The notes beneath the pieces are model-generated. The model did no database searches. It was not told where the DNA came from and worked only from the letters and a program-made list of their open reading frames with translations. This document shows, one piece after another, positions 1 to 8,566 of a DNA stretch of 37,277 nucleotides; positions within the stretch are counted from its first letter, which is position 1; each line of letters opens with the position of its first letter. Position numbers and translations under genes: made by a program. The stretch is from Thioclava sp. SK-1 (GTDB lineage Bacteria; Pseudomonadota; Alphaproteobacteria; Rhodobacterales; Rhodobacteraceae): contig NZ_MDHA01000073.1 in NCBI RefSeq assembly GCF_001705665.1, forward strand, positions 1 to 37,277, read 5' to 3'.

Positions 1-89
1 CGTAGCCCACGATCTGAAACCTGCATCAGGCGGCACAGATACGCACGTAAAAGATCTCCGCGATACTCCGCAATGAATTGAAATCTCAT
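1..89 (-). CDS. IS3-family transposase OrfB, N-terminal fragment at window edge
   Basis: These are the first 29 or so codons of the DDE transposase subunit, continuing beyond the left edge. The sequence corresponds to the start of the complete orfB at 13058-13915. The start codon overlaps the orfA stop in an ATGA arrangement, as in the complete copy. Two adjacent substitutions near position 50 distinguish it from the right copy. Whether this copy is intact cannot be judged from the window. Confidence 0.8.
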   Translation of the reverse strand, partial: MRFQFIAEYRGDLLRAYLCRLMQVSDRGL

Positions 90-358
90 TGCTTTTGGCT
101 CGCGAAGAAGATTGCCGCCGTTTTTAACACCTCCCTCTCCTCCCGCAGAATACGGTTCTCTTTGCGCAAGCGCTCGTTCTCGCGGCGCAACTCCGCGTCC
201 TCAGCTGCTGTTGGATCGGTCGAGTAATCCCGCATCCACTTGCCCATGGTCGAAAAACCAACCCCAAGGTCCGACGCAACCTGTCGCCGTGTCAGGCCGC
301 TGTGCGCCGCGATCCGAACCGCTTCGCGCTTGAAATCTTCACTATGCTTGGCTGCCAT
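86..358 (-). CDS. IS3-family transposase OrfA (left copy)
   Basis: A 90-residue DNA-binding subunit of an IS3-family transposase. The N-terminal half carries a helix-turn-helix (residues about 8-45, with SGLTRRQVASDLGV typical of the recognition region), followed by a charged leucine-zipper coiled coil (about 52-82) used for OrfA-OrfAB multimerisation. It differs from the right copy at only a few residues (Ala3 for Pro, Met for Leu near residue 38, Thr for Lys near residue 80). It overlaps orfB by four bases. In IS3 elements OrfA binds the terminal repeats and regulates transposition. This is a confident family call; the exact IS name is not assigned. Confidence 0.92.
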   Translation of the reverse strand: MAAKHSEDFKREAVRIAAHSGLTRRQVASDLGVGFSTMGKWMRDYSTDPTAAEDAELRRENERLRKENRILREEREVLKTAAIFFASQKQ

Positions 359-415
359 ATCCAGTCTCCTTCAAAGCGAGCATTGCTCACAGAAAACCGG
401 AACGGAAGTGATGCA

Positions 416-951
416 AGTCCAGAAAGGCCACAAGTCCAGGCAGACCCACACTGAGATCATGAAGTCTGACGAGCGCCATCCGCGTGGAGATTAAAAAACA
501 GGCGGGCATGCCCTCCAAAAACTGTATACGGGGCGCAACGCAGCACTAAATCCTGATGGTCAAGGAAAATCATAAGAAAAATCTTATTGTTTTCATGCAG
601 TTGATGGGAATATAATCTTTGCCTTATTTTTGAGCTATTCGCGGAAATTGGACGAAGCGTGCATACTTAAATGAATAAGCCTCGTTCTTCGCGGCCAATA
701 CTATAAACGAGTATAGTATATGTCGGTATTTTCAGTGCTTTACGGGATCTTCCCCTTAATTCTATTTCGTATCTCCATGACACCAATGCGAACCGAAAGG
801 CGAGTTGAACTTGCGGATTTTCTCCGGCAGTCGCCGGCAATTGACTGGATACTATCCAGCTCTGAAATCCGCTTCTCACTTCCTTCGGTGGCATCGGAAA
901 TTGGCATCGGCGATATGCGCGCGGTGGCCCATAATTTTGTAGAGGTATACG
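416..951. other. 536-bp leader region of the catabolic operon, no convincing gene
   Basis: No open frame here looks like a real protein. Candidate frames either overlap the downstream gene start or read antisense to it. The stretch is AT-rich between about 550 and 720. It contains a small inverted repeat at 571-586 (ATAAGA, four-base loop, TCTTAT) and a stronger one at 698-719. It probably holds the promoter and operator of the 952-8526 operon. I did not find a clear sigma-70 promoter pair. A decayed gene between 780 and 940 cannot be excluded. Confidence 0.5.
698..719. promoter_or_regulatory. Perfect inverted repeat, candidate operator of the catabolic operon
   Basis: Two exact 8-base arms, ATACTATA and TATAGTAT, are separated by AACGAG. 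Symmetry with a short spacer in an AT-rich leader about 230 bp upstream of the first structural gene is typical of a dimeric repressor or activator site. No regulator gene lies between the flanking IS and the operon, so the binding protein would be encoded elsewhere or was lost. Function is inferred. Confidence 0.45.
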
Positions 952-1914
952 ATGAAACTTGGCTTCGTGGACACCATCCTTGCCGACTATTCTTTGGAAG
1001 AAGTGTTGAAATTCGCTTCGGAAAATGGCTTCGCTTCTGTTGAGGTGGCTTGCTGGCCATCGCGGTCGGCAGAGGAAATCGCTGAGATCCGTGGCAGATC
1101 CGACATCCAACCCTCGCTTCTGAATTACATTCTGGGCATAACGCATATCGATGTTGCGGCGCTCGACGATGCGCGAATTCGTGAGATATGTGAGCTTCAA
1201 GATCGACACCGCGTGCGAATATCCTCGCTTGCATATTATGCAAACCCCATCGGGGATTCCCCGGAGAGGGCCTCTAAGCATCTGGCTCATTACAAGCGTA
1301 TGATAGAGATGGCACCGAAGATTGGCGTAGATCTCATAACGACGTTCATGGGCAGAGATCAGAATCTCACTGTCGAAGCCAACCTCGGTCTAGCGATAGA
1401 GTTCTGGGAGCCTATTGTCCAAACTGCCGAGAAACATGGGGTCCGAATAGCAATAGAAAATTGCCCCATGTATTTCAATGAAGCGCAATGGCCTGGCGGC
1501 CAAAACCTAATGACGACGCCAGAGATCTGGCGGCGCGTCTTTGAGGCCATTCCAAATCGGAATTTCGGCCTGTGCTACGATCCGTCACACATGATTTTCC
1601 AAGGCATTGATTACCTCAAGCCAATATACGAGTTTTCCGATCGTATTTTCCATGTTCACTTCAAAGACGCAAAGATCTTGCGAAACAAGATCGATGATTG
1701 CGGCACTATGGGCTACCCGCTTCAATATACCGCGCTCAAGATTCCGGGTCGTGGCGATGTGAACTGGGGCAGTTTTGTATCTGCTTTGGACGACGTAGAA
1801 TATCAAGGCGACGGTTCGATTGAAGTTGAAGATCCGGCTTTCGACGGTGCAGATCACTCAATACGGGCCGCGCTGTCTCTCTCGAAGCGATATCTCTCGC
1901 AGTATCTCATCTAA
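952..1914 (+). CDS. Sugar phosphate isomerase/epimerase-like TIM-barrel protein
   Basis: A 320-residue protein of the xylose isomerase-like TIM-barrel superfamily (AP_endonuc_2). The four metal ligands expected at the barrel mouth are visible in order: Glu in AIENCPM, Asp in CYDPSHM, His in HVHFKDAK and Glu in IEVEDPAF. Such enzymes isomerise or epimerise ketoses, inosose or hydroxypyruvate-type substrates in a divalent-metal-dependent way. The start is supported by AGAGG seven bases or so upstream. It is the first gene of a run of six co-directional genes that includes a sugar ABC importer, so it probably acts on the imported compound in the cytoplasm. The exact substrate cannot be read from sequence. 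Confidence 0.88.
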   Translation: MKLGFVDTILADYSLEEVLKFASENGFASVEVACWPSRSAEEIAEIRGRSDIQPSLLNYILGITHIDVAALDDARIREICELQDRHRVRISSLAYYANPIGDSPERASKHLAHYKRMIEMAPKIGVDLITTFMGRDQNLTVEANLGLAIEFWEPIVQTAEKHGVRIAIENCPMYFNEAQWPGGQNLMTTPEIWRRVFEAIPNRNFGLCYDPSHMIFQGIDYLKPIYEFSDRIFHVHFKDAKILRNKIDDCGTMGYPLQYTALKIPGRGDVNWGSFVSALDDVEYQGDGSIEVEDPAFDGADHSIRAALSLSKRYLSQYLI

Positions 1915-2010
1915 AAATTACCCCACTCAAAATCCCGCAGGAGAAGCCTCTATTCGGAGGATTTTGCGGTGTTGCACAAAACACGTGCACCCAACTGGAA
2001 AGGCTCATCT

Positions 2011-3183
2011 ATGCTAACGAACCGCACGCCCATTTCTGAATTTCACGATCGGTGGAGCAGGACTCAGGCTCTCTGTCGAGAAAACAATATCGAGGCACTG
2101 GTCGTTTGGGGGAAAGGCGGCGGAACGGTCGACACCGCCAACGATCTCATCTACCTGACAAACTACGCCCCGGTCTTCCCTTACGCTCCGGACCTTCCGG
2201 GCGGGTGGTCTGGCTTGTCGCATGCCGCAGTGATCATTCCGGCTCGGGGGGAACCGGTCCTTGTCACCGACAGCCCTGCGGTGCGGCGTGATGTGATTGC
2301 GGTCAAAGACATTCGCCCGGCGGCGGGTTTCGTTCCCGACAAAGTCGCTGAAGTTCTTTCCGAAATGGGGATCAAGGACGCGAACGTCGGCCTCGTAGCC
2401 GGTCCATGGCTTGTTGCCAACATTTACCTACGCCTTGTCGAAGTTTGCAAAGATATCAATTACGTTAATCTGGACTTGGCAATCGAGGGCCTCCGCACGA
2501 CCAAGTCGCCCTTTGAATTTGAGCTACTGCGCGAGGCGGCTGCGGTCGGCAACTCCGCGATGGAAGCAATGATGAAGAGCGCCTCCATCGCGGGGACGAC
2601 CGAGGCGGACGCGGTCGCAGCAGCCTACACGATCGCGATCAAATCCGGCGCGGCTTTGATTGACGCGGCATGCGCCTCCGGACCTCATACAGCCTTCTAT
2701 GCTTACGGCATGGCGCCGCAGTGGACGACCCGTGTTCTTGAGGCAGGAGATCTTTTCCATTGCGACATGTATGGCGCCGCGACGGAGGGTTTCACCTGGG
2801 ACTTTTCCCGGTCTGTCGTAGCAGGTGGCAAATGGACCGCCGATCAGGAGGAGATCTATGACGGCGCGGTTACGGCGATCACCGCAGGCGTGAAGCATTG
2901 CCGTGCGGGCATCACGGCTGAAGATCTCTACAAGACCGTTTTGGACGTGCTCGTCGAACGTGGCATCGACTGCGGCTATCCGTTGCATGGCCACTCCTAT
3001 GGGATCGGCTGGGAGGCGCCCTGGCTCGTCCCCGGCAACGAGACGCGGATTGAGGCGGGCATGGCCATCGCCATCGAATGCATGGCGGGACGCGAAGGCG
3101 TTGGCTTCGTCAAGTTCGAGCAGAACGTGCTCGTGCATGCTGACCGCACAGAACTGATCTCCACCTGCCCTGTCCGTGTCTGA
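2011..3183 (+). CDS. M24 family metallopeptidase/creatinase-type hydrolase
   Basis: A 390-residue 'pita-bread' fold protein (Xaa-Pro aminopeptidase/creatinase family). The N-terminal creatinase_N-like domain covers about 1-160 and the catalytic M24 domain about 170-385. Metal ligands look complete: Asp252 and Asp264 in DMYGAATEGFTWD, His in HGHSYGIG, Glu in AIECMAG and Glu in FEQNVLV. It is therefore likely a metal-dependent peptidase or amidohydrolase and not a metal-free creatinase. ATG 2011 is chosen over an upstream in-frame ATG at 1969 because GGAAAGG sits seven bases before it. Its place between an epimerase and a sugar importer suggests that the transported substrate carries an amide or peptide-like bond; that is inference. 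Confidence 0.88.
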   Translation: MLTNRTPISEFHDRWSRTQALCRENNIEALVVWGKGGGTVDTANDLIYLTNYAPVFPYAPDLPGGWSGLSHAAVIIPARGEPVLVTDSPAVRRDVIAVKDIRPAAGFVPDKVAEVLSEMGIKDANVGLVAGPWLVANIYLRLVEVCKDINYVNLDLAIEGLRTTKSPFEFELLREAAAVGNSAMEAMMKSASIAGTTEADAVAAAYTIAIKSGAALIDAACASGPHTAFYAYGMAPQWTTRVLEAGDLFHCDMYGAATEGFTWDFSRSVVAGGKWTADQEEIYDGAVTAITAGVKHCRAGITAEDLYKTVLDVLVERGIDCGYPLHGHSYGIGWEAPWLVPGNETRIEAGMAIAIECMAGREGVGFVKFEQNVLVHADRTELISTCPVRV

Positions 3184-3191
3184 TCGAAAAC

Positions 3192-3213
3192 GGCCGCGAG
3201 GGAGCTCGCGGCC
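3192..3213 (+). terminator. Intercistronic GC hairpin after the M24 gene
   Basis: Two exact 9-base arms (GGCCGCGAG and CTCGCGGCC) are separated by GGAG, nine bases after the M24 stop. There is no T-run, and the ABC genes follow in the same direction. It is more likely an mRNA-stabilising or partial termination element that sets stoichiometry than a full terminator. Confidence 0.5.
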
Positions 3214-3241
3214 CCCTCAATGGCATACTAGCGGAACAAAG

Positions 3242-4873
3242 ATGAGCAACTCGATGTCACAACCCCTTCACAGCAGGCCCAATCACGCGCCGCCACCGGA
3301 ACTCTACAGGAACGCGCGCACCGGCGAGCGAGCCGAACTAGCCGTGGATATCCGTGGCCTAATCAAGGACTACGGAGGATTTCGGGCGCTTAGAGGTGCC
3401 AGTTTCAATCTTCAGGCGGGTGAAGTGCATGCCCTCATGGGGCAGAACGGTGCCGGCAAGTCCACGCTCATAAAGGTCCTCGCTGGCGTCGAGTCCGCGA
3501 CAGGTGGCGAAGTGCGTATCTTTGGTGAGCTCAAGTCCTTCCGCTCATCTGCCGATGCTAGCAGGGCGGGCATCGCGGTCGTATACCAGGACCTCAGTCT
3601 GATCCCGGGCATGAGCGTCGCCGACAACCTCTTGCTTGGTAGAGAGCCGACCGGGCCAGGCGGTCTGATTCGGCGAAGCGCCGTGCTAACGCAGGCAAAG
3701 GAGGTCCTGGACAGCTACGGCTTTAAAATAGATCCCCGCGCAAAGGTTGAAGATCTTCCGTTTGCCTACAAGCAATTGACCGAAATCGCCAAGGCGCTGA
3801 TGAGCGATGCCCGGATTCTTATTCTTGACGAACCCACATCGGCGCTGACCGAAGATGAAGAGGAGGTGCTCTTCGGTGCGGTGCGTCAGGTAGTCGAGCG
3901 CGGAGTGGCAGTGGTCTACGTGACCCACCGGCTGAACGAGGTTTTCAAGCTTTGCAATCGCGTCACCATCATCCGCGACGGCGTCACCGACGGGACGTAT
4001 AATACCAATGAATTGGACATGCGCGGGCTCGCGGCAGCGATTGTCGGTTCGAATGCTGTGCCAGACTTGCTTACTGAACCAGTCGTATCATCACAGCCCA
4101 GACCCGCAAGTGCAGTTTTGGGCGAGCCGGCCATTGAACTCTCCAACGTAAGTGCAGACAGCTTCTCAGACATAAACCTGCGTGTGGACCGCGGTGAAGT
4201 GGTGGGGCTCGCCGGCCCGTTGGGAAGTGGCAGGACAGAGATCCTGGAGCTGATGTTCGGCCTCAGGAAGGTCACTTCAGGTCAGATGCGCCTATATGGC
4301 GCACCGGTCAGATTCCGCTCGCCTATGGAAGCCATAGCAAATGGTGTAGGGCTCGTGCCGGAGGACCGACATGCGGAAGGCCTCGTCCTTTCTCATTCGA
4401 TCGACCGGAACGTGGCAATGCCTGCCTTGCCAAGACTTTCTCGATGCGGAGCCTTCCTTCGGCGACGATCATTTTCACGGAGCGCGGCAGCGATCAGGGA
4501 ATTATCGATCAAGGCGGAATCCGTGAACACCGTCCTATCGTCACTGTCGGGAGGCAATCAGCAAAAGGTTGTTTTTGCGAAATGGGGCGATCCTCGCTGC
4601 AAACTCCTGCTACTCGACGAACCGACAGTGGGCGTCGATATTGGTGCTCGTGAAGAGATCTATCGCGAGATCCGTTCCGCGGCAGCCCTGGGAAGCGGCG
4701 TGGTCGTGGTATCTTCCGACCTCTCGGAACTGCTCCTGCTTTGCGACCGGATTTACATGGTCAACAATCAAACCATCCAGGGTGAAGCGGTCCGCTCAGA
4801 AATTCGCGGTGAGGAAGACCTTCACCACCGCATTCATCAATCCATCGATACGCCTCAGAGGAAGTCATCATGA
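3242..4873 (+). CDS. Sugar ABC transporter ATP-binding protein (RbsA/MglA/XylG type)
   Basis: A 543-residue protein with two fused nucleotide-binding domains, as usual for carbohydrate importers of the CUT2 class. Domain 1 has Walker A GQNGAGKST, a degenerate signature around LPFAYKQLTEIAKAL, and Walker B ILILDEPTSAL. Domain 2 has an altered Walker A (GPLGSGRTE), signature LSGGNQQKV and Walker B LLLLDEPTVGVD. A weakened second P-loop is normal in this class. The ATG at 3242 was preferred to an in-frame ATG at 3176 that overlaps the preceding gene; ATG 3254 is also possible, as no strong Shine-Dalgarno decides it. The stop overlaps the permease start (ATGA), which indicates translational coupling. 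Confidence 0.93.
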   Translation: MSNSMSQPLHSRPNHAPPPELYRNARTGERAELAVDIRGLIKDYGGFRALRGASFNLQAGEVHALMGQNGAGKSTLIKVLAGVESATGGEVRIFGELKSFRSSADASRAGIAVVYQDLSLIPGMSVADNLLLGREPTGPGGLIRRSAVLTQAKEVLDSYGFKIDPRAKVEDLPFAYKQLTEIAKALMSDARILILDEPTSALTEDEEEVLFGAVRQVVERGVAVVYVTHRLNEVFKLCNRVTIIRDGVTDGTYNTNELDMRGLAAAIVGSNAVPDLLTEPVVSSQPRPASAVLGEPAIELSNVSADSFSDINLRVDRGEVVGLAGPLGSGRTEILELMFGLRKVTSGQMRLYGAPVRFRSPMEAIANGVGLVPEDRHAEGLVLSHSIDRNVAMPALPRLSRCGAFLRRRSFSRSAAAIRELSIKAESVNTVLSSLSGGNQQKVVFAKWGDPRCKLLLLDEPTVGVDIGAREEIYREIRSAAALGSGVVVVSSDLSELLLLCDRIYMVNNQTIQGEAVRSEIRGEEDLHHRIHQSIDTPQRKSS

Positions 4874-5853
4874 GCGCCCACACTGCTACACAGGCGAAGC
4901 CTGGCCTACGAGCCGGACTAAATCGCCGTCAAATGATCCGCGCACTCCAAAACTACGCCCCCCTCATAGCATTTATTCTGCTTATTGTCGGGTTTTCTCT
5001 CGCTTCTCCGGTCTTCTTCTCGGTCAACAATTTCCTGAACATCGGCAGGCAGACGGCTCTCGTCACCATCATGGCGGTGGGCATGACCATGCTTATCGTG
5101 TCCGGAGAAATCGATCTGTCGATCGGAGCTACGCTTGCACTCTCCGGGGTCACTTCCGCGATGGCCATGCAGGTAACTGGCGACAACATGGTAGTCGGCA
5201 TTCTCGTCGGCCTCGGCACGGGAGCCTGTGTTGGGGCGATTAACGGCGTTTTGACCACCGGCCTTCGAATCCCTTCGTTTCTAGTGACCCTCGGAATGAT
5301 GGGCATTGCACGTGGCATTGCGCTGCTGATTACCGGCACGATGGCGGTGCCGGTGATGAACCCGGTCTTTTGGGACGTGATGGGTGGGGGAGAGTTCCTA
5401 GGAATCCCAGCGACGCTGATCTTTTCTGCAGTATGCTTGGTGCTTGGTGCTTACGCGCTGCATTTCACCGCATTTGGCAGACGTATTTACGCGGTCGGCG
5501 GAAATGCAAAGGCCGCACGGTATTCTGGCATAAATGTCACCCGAGTGAAGACGACGGCATTCATCGTCACCGGAAGCCTCGCGGGATTGGCCGGACTCAT
5601 CCTGAGCGCACGTTTCCATGCGGCGCGTCCGGACACCGCCGCTGGGATCGAGCTCGACGTTCTCGCCGCCGTTATCCTCGGAGGGACCAGCTTATTCGGC
5701 GGGCGAGGCCTCATCATTGGCAGCCTGCTGGGATCGCTGCTCATCGGGGTCCTCAACAATGGCCTTACCCTCATCAGCGTGACCTCCTCTGCACAACTCG
5801 TCGTCAAAGGGATCATCATCATCGCCGCCGTCGCTTTCTCGAGTAAGCGCTAA
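4870..5853 (+). CDS. Sugar ABC transporter permease (RbsC/XylH type)
   Basis: A 327-residue integral membrane protein of the branched-chain/ribose permease family with roughly eight to ten hydrophobic segments. Typical family features include GMTMLIVSGEIDLSIGA near residue 75 and GGTSLFGGRG near residue 280, the second being part of the conserved cytoplasmic region that contacts the ATPase. It overlaps the ATPase gene by four bases, and the binding protein follows after 59 bp. It forms the inner-membrane channel of the importer, presumably as a homodimer. The substrate is unknown. Confidence 0.94.
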   Translation: MSAHTATQAKPGLRAGLNRRQMIRALQNYAPLIAFILLIVGFSLASPVFFSVNNFLNIGRQTALVTIMAVGMTMLIVSGEIDLSIGATLALSGVTSAMAMQVTGDNMVVGILVGLGTGACVGAINGVLTTGLRIPSFLVTLGMMGIARGIALLITGTMAVPVMNPVFWDVMGGGEFLGIPATLIFSAVCLVLGAYALHFTAFGRRIYAVGGNAKAARYSGINVTRVKTTAFIVTGSLAGLAGLILSARFHAARPDTAAGIELDVLAAVILGGTSLFGGRGLIIGSLLGSLLIGVLNNGLTLISVTSSAQLVVKGIIIIAAVAFSSKR

Positions 5854-5861
5854 GGCGACCT

Positions 5862-5879
5862 GAGCGGATTGCTCCGCTC
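5862..5879 (+). other. Intercistronic hairpin before the binding-protein gene
   Basis: GAGCGG and CCGCTC form exact arms around ATTGCT in the 59-bp gap between permease and binding protein. Hairpins at this place in ABC operons often protect the abundant binding-protein mRNA or cause processing. No T-run follows. Role inferred. Confidence 0.35.
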
Positions 5880-5912
5880 CAATCCAACAAATCAGATCAA
5901 CAAGGAGATACC

Positions 5913-7028
5913 ATGAAAATCACCACCCTGCTCACAAGCACCGCTTTGGCGCTTTACTCGTTCCCTGCATTTGCACAAGTTCATTCGGCGCTGGACCCGG
6001 TCAGCTTCAATCCGCCCGAGATCGTGGGGAAGGGCCCCTATGGTGAAGAGCCTGCCGGCCCGGAGAGTGTAGAGCTTTCTGCCGAAGAGCTCGAACAAGT
6101 CCGCGCGGGACAATTCAAAGTCGGCATAGCTATGATGACGATGGATATTGACTTCTCGAAGGTCCTGGTCGCTGGCATGCTGGCAGCCTTCGAAGAGGGT
6201 GGTGTCGAGGTGATTGCAATCACGGATGCAAGCTGGAAGCCGGAAAAGCAGATCAACGATATCGAGAACCTGATTCAGTTGCAGCCAGATGGAATCATTT
6301 CCGTCCCTGCGGATGGGGTAGCCACCGCTGCTGCTTACGAAATGGTCTCTGAAGCCGGGATCAAGCTGGTCCTCGCGGACACGGTTCCGGTCGGCCTGAA
6401 ATGGCCAGAAGATTACCAAGCGGCGGTGGGCCCCGATCAGGCCGGGATCGGCCAGGTCGGCATCGCGCTTGTGGCATCCCGCATCCCGGAGGGCGGAACC
6501 GTCGGAATCGTGGAGTTTGACATCGACCTTTGGGCGGCGAACGAACGGGCCCGCGAGGCACGCCGCTGGCTCGCGGAAAATCGGCCCGATATCAAGATCA
6601 AGGCCACCGGCTTCCAAAATCCGAACCAGACCGCTCAGATTACTACCGATTTCTTGACTGCCAATCCGGACGTTGACGGTCTCTGGGCAACCTTTGATAC
6701 GCCGGCACTTGGCGCCATTAGCGGGATGAGGGAACTCGGGCTAGATTTGCCGATCGCCACCCAAGATCTGGGAACGATAATCTCAGGCGAAATCGCTCAG
6801 GGCGGCAACGTGGTCGGGGTTGGGGCACAGCGCCTTTCCGATCAAGGCCGCGCTGATGCGAATGCCATGATGAAGGTGCTGCTTGGCCAACAGGCGCCTG
6901 CCTATATCGCTGTGCCCGCGCTCGCGGTTACTAAGGAGAACCTGACCGAAGGCTATAAAACCGTCTGGAATGCGGATGCGCCGGCGAGCGTGGTCCGGCT
7001 TTGCGAGAGAACTCCTGGCTGTAAGTGA
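5913..7028 (+). CDS. Periplasmic sugar-binding protein of the ABC importer
   Basis: A 371-residue solute-binding protein of the Peripla_BP_4 (ribose/galactose) class. Residues 1-21 form a Sec signal peptide ending FPAFA, with likely cleavage before QVHS. After an unusual polar segment of about 45 residues, the binding fold begins at FKVGIAMMTMD, with later family landmarks in ADGVATAAAYEMVSEAGIK and QDLG. An AAGGAG Shine-Dalgarno lies close upstream of ATG. It should deliver ligand to the 4870-5853 permease. The two cysteines near the C terminus (CERTPGC) could form a disulphide. The ligand is unassigned. Confidence 0.93.
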   Translation: MKITTLLTSTALALYSFPAFAQVHSALDPVSFNPPEIVGKGPYGEEPAGPESVELSAEELEQVRAGQFKVGIAMMTMDIDFSKVLVAGMLAAFEEGGVEVIAITDASWKPEKQINDIENLIQLQPDGIISVPADGVATAAAYEMVSEAGIKLVLADTVPVGLKWPEDYQAAVGPDQAGIGQVGIALVASRIPEGGTVGIVEFDIDLWAANERAREARRWLAENRPDIKIKATGFQNPNQTAQITTDFLTANPDVDGLWATFDTPALGAISGMRELGLDLPIATQDLGTIISGEIAQGGNVVGVGAQRLSDQGRADANAMMKVLLGQQAPAYIAVPALAVTKENLTEGYKTVWNADAPASVVRLCERTPGCK

Positions 7029-7173
7029 AGAGCGATCGGGGGCGGTGCACACACTGCCCTCGTTACCGCTTTCAAGTCGATTGCGTTTGAGCGTGCCGAC
7101 CTGAACCCCGCCTGCCTCCCTCCCTCCATGGTGCTCCGTGATGGGCGCCCTAATTGTATTCGGAGCGATGAAC

Positions 7174-8526
7174 ATGACACCAAGTCCAGCCTTCTATTCT
7201 GATCAGGTTTCTCTGGAAGCCTATCTGCTTGCATTCTTCTACATCTTTGCGGTGGTAGGCATAGTCCTAGCCATCGTCGCCATCATCTGCATCGACGCTG
7301 GTCTCGTGCGACGCAAGCATATGCTGACCACTATCGTCCAAAAAATCACTGGCTGCTTCGTTGGCGGCATCGCATTCATGATCATCGGTTATGGTATATG
7401 GAACTGGCAGTATTACGAGGCATTCGGTGTTGAGCGGCCCCTGATGGCGGCCATACAGGACTGGTGGATTATGGGGGGCGTGTTTGAATCCGCGTCTCAC
7501 CGCATTGATCCGGCAGCAGTGCCGCACACGGATCTTTTCCAAGTGTTCGCGATCTTCTTCTTCCTCTTCGGGTCGATTGGCGCAGTCCTAGTTCATGGCG
7601 CGGGGTTGGAGCGGATCAAGTCGTCCGCAACCTACATCACGTCCATCGCAATGGGCGGCGTCGCCATCCCTATTATGGCGTACCTCACCTACGGGTCGCT
7701 CTCCCCTCTGACCAACAACGGCCTTCACGACTTCGTTGGAGCATACTCGCTCTATCTGATCGTCGGCACTTGGTCGCCCATCCTCGCGTGGAGGCTTGGG
7801 AAGCGCCGCGATGGGGTGGTAGCTCCAGGGAACCCGGCGCTACTATCCGTAGGTGCCATGCTCCTTATCGTAGCCATTCCAATGTTCGTTATCGGCTGCG
7901 GCTTCATGGTTCCTGGTCAAGGATACTTTGGCCCGACCATGACAGAAACCGGCCTCGGCCTGATCTTCGAGAACATCTTCATGGCGCTCACTGGTGGCGG
8001 TATCGTCGGTGCCATCTTTGCACATCGCACTGGAAAGCTAGGCTACATCCTCTTGGGACCGATCGTCGGATACATATCCTGCTCTGCGCTCTTCGACATA
8101 GCGACACCCATCGAAGCGCTAGCAATCTCGACGCTCGGTCCGGTGCTCTTGGTCGCAGGTGAAAAGTTGCTGATTGCCATCGGTATCGACGAGCCCAAAG
8201 TGACGCCACTGACGCTTTTGCCAGCGGCTTACAGCGGGATCGCAGCAGGGGTGATCGGTGCGGGCACTCCGCAGGGGGGCTATTTTGGGTTCACTGAGGG
8301 GCCATACCTGTTCCAAGGTGCACAGATTTCAATATCCATGCAGCTGCTGGGGATCGTGGTGGTCGTGGGCATCACTGCCGTCATCGCTCTCGTCACGACA
8401 TTCGTGACGGAACGCACCACAGGCCTGCGCGTCAGCGAAGAAGCTGAATGGGAAGGCATGGACCGTACCGAATGGAAGCCTATGCCTGAAGACCCCGAAC
8501 AATTGGGAGTGCAGATCGCGAAATGA
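7174..8526 (+). CDS. Amt/Rh-superfamily membrane protein, divergent (twin-His apparently lost)
   Basis: A protein of about 450 residues with some ten to eleven hydrophobic segments. The C-terminal TTGLRVSEEAEWEGMDRTEW matches the cytoplasmic tail signature of ammonium transporters (GLRVSEEEE-EGLD). The region HDFVGAYSLYLIVG aligns with the conserved DFAGGTVVHINAG: the Asp is kept but the first pore His reads as Tyr. The second pore-His region (normally FGVHGVGG) aligns with PLTLLPAAYSG, again without His. This suggests a changed or lost ammonium conduction function. GGAG eight bases before ATG 7174 supports that start; ATG 7168 and GTG 7138 are alternatives. It lies 145 bp behind the binding protein and probably belongs to the operon. 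Confidence 0.78.
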   Translation: MTPSPAFYSDQVSLEAYLLAFFYIFAVVGIVLAIVAIICIDAGLVRRKHMLTTIVQKITGCFVGGIAFMIIGYGIWNWQYYEAFGVERPLMAAIQDWWIMGGVFESASHRIDPAAVPHTDLFQVFAIFFFLFGSIGAVLVHGAGLERIKSSATYITSIAMGGVAIPIMAYLTYGSLSPLTNNGLHDFVGAYSLYLIVGTWSPILAWRLGKRRDGVVAPGNPALLSVGAMLLIVAIPMFVIGCGFMVPGQGYFGPTMTETGLGLIFENIFMALTGGGIVGAIFAHRTGKLGYILLGPIVGYISCSALFDIATPIEALAISTLGPVLLVAGEKLLIAIGIDEPKVTPLTLLPAAYSGIAAGVIGAGTPQGGYFGFTEGPYLFQGAQISISMQLLGIVVVVGITAVIALVTTFVTERTTGLRVSEEAEWEGMDRTEWKPMPEDPEQLGVQIAK

Positions 8527-8566
8527 TGACCGCCATAGTGGCTGTAGAAGATTGAAATGTGAACCT

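Larger units (their letters stand above)
1..415 (-). mobile_element. IS3-family element, left copy, partial (cut by window edge)
   Basis: This stretch aligns without gaps to 13827-14241, with about seven mismatches by eye, so it is the upstream end of the same insertion sequence that is complete at 13026-14241. It contains all of orfA and the first codons of orfB. The outer terminus at 415 reads inward on the minus strand as TGCATCACTTCCGTTCCGG and matches the other end of the complete copy imperfectly. The rest of the element lies outside the window. Flanking bases after 415 (agtcc) differ from those after the right copy (cgtcc). Confidence 0.9.

Noticed and set aside
720-1043. Plus-strand frame upstream of and overlapping the epimerase gene
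   Set aside because: It overlaps the real start by about 90 bp in another frame and resembles no protein. A decayed fragment between 780 and 940 remains possible but unsupported.
667-1290. Minus-strand frames overlapping the epimerase gene and its leader
   Set aside because: They lie antisense to a well-supported gene, have no family features, and show no ribosome-binding site.
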